Of a stretch of 64,000 nt of DNA, positions 58,094 through 64,000 are shown one piece after another; the stretch's first letter is position 1, and each line of letters begins with the position of its first letter. This stretch comes from Catellatospora sp. IY07-71 (GTDB lineage: Bacteria; Actinomycetota; Actinomycetes; Mycobacteriales; Micromonosporaceae). The DNA lies in the NCBI RefSeq assembly GCF_018326265.1, contig NZ_AP023360.1, positions 4,187,501 through 4,251,500 of the forward strand, written 5' to 3'. The position numbers and the translations under genes are program-made. The notes beneath the pieces were generated by a model, which worked only from the letters and a program-made list of their open reading frames with translations, was not told where the DNA came from and made no database searches.

Positions 58094-59857
58094 TCACCTG
58101 TCCTGTCGTGGTAAGGCGGGCGGTGGCAGCTCCCACGGCGCGGCCACGGGGAAGTACGCGGTCAGGAAGCCGTGCAGCAGGCGATGCCGCGCGGCACGCT
58201 GCTCCGGTGTGCCCTCCTCGTCATTGACGCAGAACACGTCATGGTCACGCCTGGTGCGCATCCGGGTCAGCGCGGCCTTCGCATCCGGGGCGGCCAGGCT
58301 GACATAGGTGCTCCTGATCCGGTCGAGGACAGCCCGCCCGGTGGCCAGAGCGTAGTAGTGGTACGCCGAGGACACCAGCGACAGGTCGGACGGGTCGCGG
58401 AACCGGTTGCCCGCGGTGCGTTCCAGCTCGGCGGCGTACCGCTCGCCCATCTCGGCCAGCACGTCGCGGCGCAGCGGATGCGGCACGTGCTTCATCTTGT
58501 ACGTCAGGTGCCGGCCGAAGTCGCGCGCGATCAGCTCCCGGTTGTTCTTGCCCGCGGCCGTCGACGCCAGGTCGTGCCCGGCCGCCGGCCCCGGGTCGAC
58601 CTTGCCCTTGGACGGGAACGACTTCGACAGGCCGTTGGGCTGGAAGAACTTCAGCGGGCTGAGCGGCCGGCCGACGAACACGTCGTCGTTGAAGTAGACG
58701 AAGTGCTCGGCCAGCCCGTCGATGTGGTGCAGCCGGGTCTCGATCGCGTGTGAGTTGAACGTCGGCAGCCGCCCCGCCCCGCCGAACACCTCCTTGTGGC
58801 TGACCACGGTCACCCGCTCGTGGCAGCCGTCCAGCCAGGACGGCACCTGGTCGTCGGTGACCAGCCAGATCCGGCGCACCCACGGCGCGTAGAGGTGCAG
58901 CGAGCGCATCGAGTAGCGCAGCTCGTCGTGGTTGGCGAAGCGCGCGGCCCCGGCGGCCTGCGTCATCAGCGGCGCGCGCTGCTCGCCCAGGGCCGTGTCG
59001 CGCCGCGACCGCCAGGCCGGGTCGGCGTCGTCGACCCAGGTGTAGACCACGTCCACCGGAAAGGTGACGTCGTCCAGCAGGGTGCCCGCGAACTCGGCCC
59101 GGGTGGGCCGCTGCGGCTGCGGCCCGGCGTACGCCGACGCCAGCCGGGTGAACTTCGCCTCGTCCAGGGTCACCCGCGAGCCGTCGGCGGGCACGAAGTC
59201 GGCGCACCGGTTGGGCCGCGGCGCGTGCAGCGGGCCCTGCGGGGTGCGCGACCAGACCTCCAGGTCGCAGCCGTGCTCCGGGCCGAACAGCAGGTTGCCC
59301 GACGGGTCGCAGAAGTACTGGATCAGGCGGATCACGCGCTGCCCGGACAGCAGCCGCCAGGCGTGGTTCGAGGTCGCGGGCAGCGGCGTGCCGACCCCGC
59401 CGTCGGTCACCGGCGCCACGAACAGCGGCCGGCGCAGCGCCTCGCGCCGCAGGGCGGCCCAGGCCTCCCGGCGCGGCCCCGAGCTGATCGCCACGGCGGC
59501 GGCCCGGTCGTCGTAGCCGCGTACGCAGAAGTGGTCCACCCCGGCGTCGGCGAGCACCGCCAGCACCGTCTCCAGGCAGCGCCGCCGCGCCTCCAGCGGG
59601 GTGATCCCGGGCACCGGACGGGCCAGCACCGGCCCGTCGGCGGTCGGCGTCAGGTGCAGCCCGTCCAGGCCGTACCGCCTGGTCAGGTGCCATCGGATCG
59701 CGGACCGCGCCCACCGCTCACCTGCCCCGTCCCTACCTTTGACACGTGGCAGCAGCAGGTCCACCGACCTGCGGGACAGACCGGCCAGCAGAGCGGACCG
59801 CGGAGGCACCCGGAAGATCACGCCGTAATAACGATCCTGACCCCCGAAAGGCGACAC
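58094..59857 (-). CDS. Stealth-family sugar-phosphate transferase
   Basis: Protein of 587 residues from GTG 59857; the gene before it on this strand has AGGAGG 4 nt upstream of that codon, and TTG 59872 or GTG 59821 are alternatives. Stealth conserved regions are recognisable: CR1 FPVDVVYTWVDDADPAW, CR2 ELRYSMRSLHLYAPWVRRIW, CR3 HHIDGLAEHFVYFNDDVFVG and a late NDEEG. Stealth proteins (bacterial relatives of GNPTAB) transfer hexose-1-phosphate to glycans. The N-terminal 200 residues are not part of the core. With the PIG-L gene it suggests an extracellular phosphoglycan. Confidence 0.88.
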   Translation of the reverse strand: MSPFGGQDRYYGVIFRVPPRSALLAGLSRRSVDLLLPRVKGRDGAGERWARSAIRWHLTRRYGLDGLHLTPTADGPVLARPVPGITPLEARRRCLETVLAVLADAGVDHFCVRGYDDRAAAVAISSGPRREAWAALRREALRRPLFVAPVTDGGVGTPLPATSNHAWRLLSGQRVIRLIQYFCDPSGNLLFGPEHGCDLEVWSRTPQGPLHAPRPNRCADFVPADGSRVTLDEAKFTRLASAYAGPQPQRPTRAEFAGTLLDDVTFPVDVVYTWVDDADPAWRSRRDTALGEQRAPLMTQAAGAARFANHDELRYSMRSLHLYAPWVRRIWLVTDDQVPSWLDGCHERVTVVSHKEVFGGAGRLPTFNSHAIETRLHHIDGLAEHFVYFNDDVFVGRPLSPLKFFQPNGLSKSFPSKGKVDPGPAAGHDLASTAAGKNNRELIARDFGRHLTYKMKHVPHPLRRDVLAEMGERYAAELERTAGNRFRDPSDLSLVSSAYHYYALATGRAVLDRIRSTYVSLAAPDAKAALTRMRTRRDHDVFCVNDEEGTPEQRAARHRLLHGFLTAYFPVAAPWELPPPALPRQDR

Positions 59858-59886
59858 TCCACCTCCTGCCAATCCCCTGAGAAGTT

Positions 59887-59934
59887 AGGAAGGGCACCTT
59901 CTACATCGGAAAACGATAAGAAGGTGCCCTTCCT
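59887..59934. repeat. Inverted pair of the GAAGGGCACCTTC element
   Basis: AGGAAGGGCACCTTCT (59887-59902) and its exact reverse complement AGAAGGTGCCCTTCCT (59919-59934) flank a 16-nt loop, followed by TTTTG. Related to the direct pair in scpB. It lies in the divergent promoter region of the Stealth and IMPase genes. Confidence 0.85.
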
Positions 59935-59990
59935 TTTGCTGGGGTCACCCGGGGTGCGGCGTGGGGTGGGGCGGTGGCACGCTGGGCGAC

Positions 59991-60806
59991 ATGTTGAGCG
60001 CGCGTGAGGTGGCCGAGGTCGAGGCGGCGGTGCGCCGGGTCGCCGCGGAGCAGATCCTGCCCAGGTTCGGCCGGCTGGCGGCGGCCGACATCGCGTACAA
60101 GTCGTCGGAGACCGACCTGGTCACCGTCGCCGATCGCGCCGCCGAGGAGGAGCTGGCCCGGCACCTGACCGCGCTGGTGCCCGGCTCGGTCATGGTGGGT
60201 GAGGAAGGCGTGGCCGCCGACCCGGGGCTGCTGGCCGCGATCGGCGGCGACGCGCCCGCCTGGATCGTCGACCCGATCGACGGCACGCACAACTTCGTCA
60301 GCGGCAGCCCGCGCTTCACCACGCTGGTCGCGCTCGCGCACCGCGGACGGCTACTCGCCTCGTGGACGTTCGCGCCGGTCATGGACCTGATGGCGGTCGC
60401 CGTCGCGGGCGGCGGCGCGTACGTCGACGGGCAGCGCGTCCGCGTCCGGCCCGTCCCGCCGACCCTGCGCCACCTGGACGTCACGGTCTCGCCACCGATC
60501 TGGTGGCGGCCCGAGGAGCGCGCCGGCTACCACCGCCTGAGCGCGCACGGGGTCGCCCTGTCCTTCTTCGACACCTCCGGGCTGGAGTACATCCAGCTCG
60601 CCAGCGGCCGCCGCACCGCCATGGTGATCAGGTGGGAGCTGCCCTGGGACCACGCGGCCGGGCTGCTGCTGCACGCCGAGGCCGGCGGAGTCGCCATGAC
60701 CGCCGACGGCGGCGAGGTGCGCATCGGCGGCGGCAACCGGCTGCCGTTCCTGGTCGCGCCGGACGCCGAGACCGCCCGGCTGGTGCTGTCCGCGCTCGCG
60801 GACTAG
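59991..60806 (+). CDS. Inositol monophosphatase family protein
   Basis: Protein of 271 residues from ATG 59991. The metal-binding motifs are present: GEEGVAADPG (first Glu), WIVDPIDGTHNFVSG, and WDHAAGLLLHAE near the end. Substrate may be inositol phosphate or a related sugar phosphate. The divergent Stealth/PIG-L operon points to sugar-phosphate metabolism, but this link is inferred. The 3' end shares the tetranucleotide CTAG with the convergent Nudix-fusion gene. Confidence 0.9.
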   Translation: MLSAREVAEVEAAVRRVAAEQILPRFGRLAAADIAYKSSETDLVTVADRAAEEELARHLTALVPGSVMVGEEGVAADPGLLAAIGGDAPAWIVDPIDGTHNFVSGSPRFTTLVALAHRGRLLASWTFAPVMDLMAVAVAGGGAYVDGQRVRVRPVPPTLRHLDVTVSPPIWWRPEERAGYHRLSAHGVALSFFDTSGLEYIQLASGRRTAMVIRWELPWDHAAGLLLHAEAGGVAMTADGGEVRIGGGNRLPFLVAPDAETARLVLSALAD

Positions 60807-61969
60807 CCTGCGGCGAGCACCGCGGTGACCATGCCCAGCGTGCTCCAGTCCACGTCCGGGTCGGCCAGCAGGCTGCCGTACGTGCGCAGCTCCAGCGTGA
60901 TCCGCTCGCCGTCGGCGGCCACCCCGTGCTCCTGCGGGCCGTCGGCCAGCGCGTCCGCCTCGGCCTCGGTCAGCTCCAGGCTGAACAGGTGCGCCCGGTG
61001 CGCCGACACGGTCGCGGCGGGCTGGCGCACCCCGTGCGCGCGCAGCCGGGCCGCCTCGACCCGCAGCCCGGTCTCCTCGGCCAGCTCCTCGACGGCCGTC
61101 TGGCGCGGGTCGGCGGCGCCGGGCTGCGAGCCGCCGGGCAGCTCGTGCACCCGCCCGTCGCCGGTCACCGCGCCGCTGCGGTACTCACGCACGAGCACCA
61201 CCAGCGTGTCCGGGAGCGTCTCCGCGGGCAGGTAGGCGACCACGGCGCTCACGTCGGGGCGGCCGATCACCACCTCATTGTCCTTCACCCGGCCCTCGCC
61301 GCGGACCTCGACGGCCACGTGCGCGGCCCACCAGAACGGCCGCCCGTCCGGACCGGGCCAGGTCCACGCCACCCGGGCCGCGCGCAGCCGGTGCCCGGCC
61401 GCCTCCTGCGCGGCCAGCCAGGTGCGTACGCCCGCGTCCCGCCACAGCGGCAGCGGCAGCTCGCGGTGTCCGCCGTCGCGCCGTGCACCGCCCGCGAGCA
61501 GCGCCAGCGCGGCGGCGAGGGTGTCGGCCAGCGTGCCGGCGACCGGCGCGCCGCGCTCGGCCGCGTAGTGGGCGAGGTAGCGCATCCCCGGCGCGCCGTC
61601 GGGCGCGCCGAGCACCACCCGGCCGCTGGACTCCCAGCGGCCCCACTCCACGTTCGTGGTGAAGCCGGGCAGCGTGGCCAGGTCGCGGGGCACCCAGAAG
61701 GCCACCACGTCGGACAGGTGCAGGCAGGTGTCCTCCCAGTCGACCTGGGCGGTCCAGCCGTGCGGCATGCCGCCCTCGGGCCGCTCGGGCACGAACACCA
61801 CCAGCCGCCCCGGGCCTGCCCACTGCCGGGCCAGCTCCGCGAGCGCGGCGGGCCGCCAGGAGGCCACCTCGGGGGAGCGCGGCGTCGGCCCGGCCAGGAA
61901 CACCGCCGCGTCCCACCACTCCGGCGGCTGCTCACCCGCGTGGACCGTGATCACTTCCGCCGTCGCCAT
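60803..61969 (-). CDS. Nucleoside 2-deoxyribosyltransferase-like and Nudix fusion
   Basis: Protein of 388 residues. The N-terminal half matches the deoxyribosyltransferase-like fold (AAVFLAGPTPRSPEVASWRP, then SDVVAFWVPRDLATLPGFTT and NVEWGRW). The C-terminal half is Nudix (VHELPGGSQPGAADPRQT, then AVEELAEETGLRVE). Such a fusion suggests linked nucleotide-sugar or nucleobase processing, possibly in a repair, salvage or ADP-ribose context. ATG 61969 is the start. It converges with the IMPase gene, their stops overlapping by the CTAG. Confidence 0.85.
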   Translation of the reverse strand: MATAEVITVHAGEQPPEWWDAAVFLAGPTPRSPEVASWRPAALAELARQWAGPGRLVVFVPERPEGGMPHGWTAQVDWEDTCLHLSDVVAFWVPRDLATLPGFTTNVEWGRWESSGRVVLGAPDGAPGMRYLAHYAAERGAPVAGTLADTLAAALALLAGGARRDGGHRELPLPLWRDAGVRTWLAAQEAAGHRLRAARVAWTWPGPDGRPFWWAAHVAVEVRGEGRVKDNEVVIGRPDVSAVVAYLPAETLPDTLVVLVREYRSGAVTGDGRVHELPGGSQPGAADPRQTAVEELAEETGLRVEAARLRAHGVRQPAATVSAHRAHLFSLELTEAEADALADGPQEHGVAADGERITLELRTYGSLLADPDVDWSTLGMVTAVLAAG

Positions 61970-62123
61970 CCCCGGATCCTCCCACGCTCCACAGTGGCCG
62001 CCCGGACTCGCCGCCCCTCCGTGGCGTCATCCCCCGGTGGCGAGACCGCATGTCGTGACACGAGACCGCGCTCAACGCCGGGCCGGGCAGGGGCCCGGCG
62101 GTGCGGTGGCGGAGGATGGGCGG
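61970..62123. other. Gap with possible remnant of the 65-bp hairpin
   Basis: About 150 nt upstream of the kinase-like gene. GACACGAGACCGCG at 62057-62070 matches the right arm of the 65-bp element (GACACGAGATCGCG) but the other arm is not clear, so this is a tentative remnant. The ribosome site GGAGGATGGG (62111) serves the next gene. Confidence 0.35.
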
Positions 62124-62756
62124 GTGCGAGTGCGACCTGTGACGCCGGAGGGGCTGGCCGAGGAGCTGACGGAGCTGATCGCGGCGGCGGCGCCGGCGGA
62201 CGGGTGGTTCCGGGTGGCGGTCGACGGGCCGCCCGTGGCCGAGCCGGACCGGCTGGCCGAGGCGCTGGTCGGGCCGCTGCGCGCCCGCGGGCATGCCACG
62301 CTGCACGTGCGCACCGCCGACTTCCTGCGGCCCGCGTCGGTGCGGCTGGAGTTCGGGCGTACGAACCCGGACGCCTACTACGAGGGCTGGGTCGACGAGG
62401 CGGGGCTGCGCCGGGAGGTGCTCGATCCGGCGGGACCCGGCGGCACCGGCCGGGTGCTGCCGAGCCTGTGGGACGCACGGCGCGACCGGGCCACCCGGGC
62501 GGCCTACCTGAACCTGCCGCCGGGCGGGGTGGTGCTGGTCAGTGGCGACCTGCTGCTCGGGTCGGGGCTGCCGTTCGAGCTCGCCGTGCACCTGGTGCTG
62601 TCCCCGGCCGCGCTGGCCCGGCGGACACCCCCGGACCTGGCCTGGACACTGCCCGTGTACGAGCGCTACGCGGCGGAGGTGGCCCCGGAGACCTTCGCGG
62701 ACCTGGTCGTGACGGTCAACGACCCGCGCCACCCGGCGATCATGTCTGTCGATTGA
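62124..62756 (+). CDS. Uridine-kinase-like protein with degenerate P-loop
   Basis: Protein of 210 residues from GTG 62124. It resembles the uridine/phosphoribulokinase family (FRVAVDGPPVAEPDRLAEAL, then VRTADFLRPASVRL, FGRTNPDAYYEGWVDEAG and VVLVSGDLLLGSGLPFEL). The usual Walker A GxxGxGK[S/T] is replaced by DGPPVAEPDR, with no Lys. It may still bind a nucleotide in an atypical way or be a pseudoenzyme. Cytoplasmic. Confidence 0.8.
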   Translation: MRVRPVTPEGLAEELTELIAAAAPADGWFRVAVDGPPVAEPDRLAEALVGPLRARGHATLHVRTADFLRPASVRLEFGRTNPDAYYEGWVDEAGLRREVLDPAGPGGTGRVLPSLWDARRDRATRAAYLNLPPGGVVLVSGDLLLGSGLPFELAVHLVLSPAALARRTPPDLAWTLPVYERYAAEVAPETFADLVVTVNDPRHPAIMSVD

Positions 62757-62817
62757 CCTGCGCCGCCGCCCGGTCCGGGGGAAGGATGTCCCCAGGGACT
62801 GGCTAAGGGGGTATGTC

Positions 62818-63249
62818 ATGACCACCGCTAAGCAGATGATGCACCTGGGGGCGCAGTGCGTGCCCGAGGGCGAGACGCTGGCGCGCGCGGCGCAGCTGAT
62901 GCGCGACATGGGGGTCGGCTCGCTGCCCATCTGCGGCAACGACGACAAGCTGCGCGGCATCATCACCGACCGGGACATCGTGGTGAAGTGCATCGCGTCC
63001 GGCGGGGATCCGAACACGATGACGTGTAAGGAGATGGCGCAGGGTACGCCGATCTGGGTGGACTCGAGGGCCGACGAGGACGAGGTCATCCGGCTCATGG
63101 AGCAGCACAAGATCCGCCGGGTGCCGGTGATCGAGGATCACCAGATCATCGGCATGATCAGCGAGGCCGACCTGGCCCAGCACCTGTCGCACGACAAGCT
63201 GGCGCACTTCGTCTCCACGATCACCGCGGCACCGCCGACGCGCGCGTAG
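62818..63249 (+). CDS. Two-CBS-domain protein, Hrp1-like
   Basis: Protein of 143 residues made of a CBS pair (residues about 8-60 and 75-130; LRGIITDRDIVVKCIA and RRVPVIEDHQIIGMISEADL). It resembles hypoxia/stress-response CBS proteins such as Rv2626c. CBS pairs bind adenosine nucleotides. ATG 62818 has an AAGGGGG site about 8 nt upstream. Stand-alone; ligand unknown. Confidence 0.88.
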   Translation: MTTAKQMMHLGAQCVPEGETLARAAQLMRDMGVGSLPICGNDDKLRGIITDRDIVVKCIASGGDPNTMTCKEMAQGTPIWVDSRADEDEVIRLMEQHKIRRVPVIEDHQIIGMISEADLAQHLSHDKLAHFVSTITAAPPTRA

Positions 63250-63269
63250 CGCCCGGCCGTCGCACGAAC

Positions 63270-63311
63270 GAGGCTCCCGTCGCGCTGTTCGTACAGCGCG
63301 ACGGGAGCCTC
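63270..63311. terminator. Strong bidirectional terminator
   Basis: A perfect 19-bp stem (GAGGCTCCCGTCGCGCTGT with its complement) and a 4-nt loop TCGT, between the CBS gene and the leftward symporter. The apex GCTGTTCGTACAGC matches the terminator at 44562 except for one base. Confidence 0.88.
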
Positions 63312-63328
63312 ATGAACAGCGGGGCGGG

Positions 63329-64000
63329 TCAGTGCGCCCCGTGGCCGGTGAGGGCGCGGACCTCCAGCTCGGCGTACTTGGTCACGTCGGCGGGCTCGCG
63401 GGACAGCACCGTGCCCAGCCAGCCGCACAAGAAGCCGACCGGGATCGAGATGATGCCCGGGTTCGACAGCGGGAACCACTGCCAGTCGGAGTCCGGGAAC
63501 ATCGCGGTCGGGCTGCCGGACACCACCGGGGAGAAGAACACCAGCACCACGGCGGTGATCAGGCCGCCGTAGATGGCGGCGGTCGCCCCGGTCGTGGTGA
63601 ACCGCTTCCAGAACAGCGAGTAGAGGATCGCGGGCAGGTTGCCCGAGGCCGCCACCGCGAAGGCCAGCGCGACGAGGAACGCCACGTTCAGGCTCTGCGC
63701 GAAGATGGCCAGCACGATCGCGACCGCGCCGATGGCGAACGCCGAGATCCGCGCCACGCGCACCTCGCCGCCCTCGCTGACCTGGCCCTTGCGGATGACG
63801 CTGGCATAGATGTCGTGCGCCAGCGAGCTGGACGAGGCCAGGGTGAGCCCGGCGACCACGGCGAGGATGGTGGCGAAGGCCACCGCCGCGATGATCGCCA
63901 GCATGGCCGCGCCGCCGGTGGTGCCGCCGAAGAACTTCTCGCCGAGCGCCTGGGCCAGCTGCGGGGCGGCGGTGTTGCCGCCCTTGTCCTGCGCGGTGAT
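63329..64000 (-). CDS. Sodium:solute symporter, 5' part outside the window
   Basis: The last 223 or more codons of a symporter of the solute:sodium family, reading leftward from the window edge to a TGA at 63329. At least five membrane helices are visible (LAIIAAVAFATILAVVAGLT, then AIVLAIFAQSLNVAFLVALA and others), with the family segment SSLAHDIYASVIRKG. ActP/MctC-type acetate or monocarboxylate permeases are the closest recalled relatives. The frame is open to position 64000, so the gene continues into the next window. Confidence 0.85.
   Translation of the reverse strand: MTAQDKGGNTAAPQLAQALGEKFFGGTTGGAAMLAIIAAVAFATILAVVAGLTLASSSSLAHDIYASVIRKGQVSEGGEVRVARISAFAIGAVAIVLAIFAQSLNVAFLVALAFAVAASGNLPAILYSLFWKRFTTTGATAAIYGGLITAVVLVFFSPVVSGSPTAMFPDSDWQWFPLSNPGIISIPVGFLCGWLGTVLSREPADVTKYAELEVRALTGHGAH

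Overview
The window is high-GC actinobacterial DNA, most likely from a Micromonosporaceae-like organism (inferred from base composition, gene content and order, and the intergenic repeats; no database was searched). It opens inside the 3' part of an rRNA operon (23S, 5S, hairpin terminator). All genes then run rightward to about 27.9 kb in an order that, from memory, matches Mycobacterium tuberculosis Rv1691-Rv1713: TPR protein, HAD-IIA phosphatase, small protein, tlyA, nadK, recN, steA, steB/mctB-like, pyrG, Nudix, parA, scpA, scpB, rluB and, further right at 42.5-44.5 kb, cmk and der. A run of envelope genes (GT4/MraY-like transferase, MurJ-like flippase, GT-B glycosyltransferase, large membrane phosphatase-like protein) sits between steB and pyrG. 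ald lies where I would expect xerD, and a long accessory block separates rluB from cmk.

Accessory region 27.9-42.4 kb. A redox-type HxlR regulator faces an NmrA/QorB-like reductase across a symmetric operator. Next comes what looks like a polymorphic-toxin locus. A 2085-residue protein combines a CpnT/WXG100-like N-terminus, a proline/alanine-rich linker, a papain-fold glutamine-deamidase-type domain, a GT-B-like region and an APH-type kinase domain. A beta-propeller-like gene overlaps its 3' end. A divergent gene joins a YrhB/Imm35-like, a YwqJ-deaminase-like and a SUKH-3-like domain. Both divergent genes start from the two arms of a perfect 13-bp inverted repeat. Further right are a membrane-anchored lysozyme-like protein, a Nudix hydrolase, endonuclease V, and a YbaB plus WXG100-like pair.

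44.6-64 kb holds a CopZ-like metal chaperone, a type III PKS/ICMT-like methyltransferase/FAD hydroxylase operon (srsABC-like, phenolic lipid), mscL, a receptor-type Ser/Thr kinase with a PQQ-like propeller, an AlkB-like dioxygenase, a ThrE-like exporter, a DEAD/DEAH helicase, a Stealth/PIG-L pair, an inositol monophosphatase, a deoxyribosyltransferase-Nudix fusion, a uridine-kinase-like protein with a degenerate P-loop, a CBS protein, and the 3' part of a solute symporter.

Non-coding structure is notable. There are three copies of a 65-bp hairpin element (19-nt arms, constant 27-nt loop) plus decayed remnants. A paired GAAGGGCACCTTC element occurs inside the scpB reading frame and again in a divergent promoter. 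About nine genes have a TANNNT -10 box 5-8 nt before the start codon, a leaderless arrangement. recN has a candidate PafBC/RecA-independent DNA-damage promoter. No tRNA, CRISPR array, insertion sequence or prophage was recognised.
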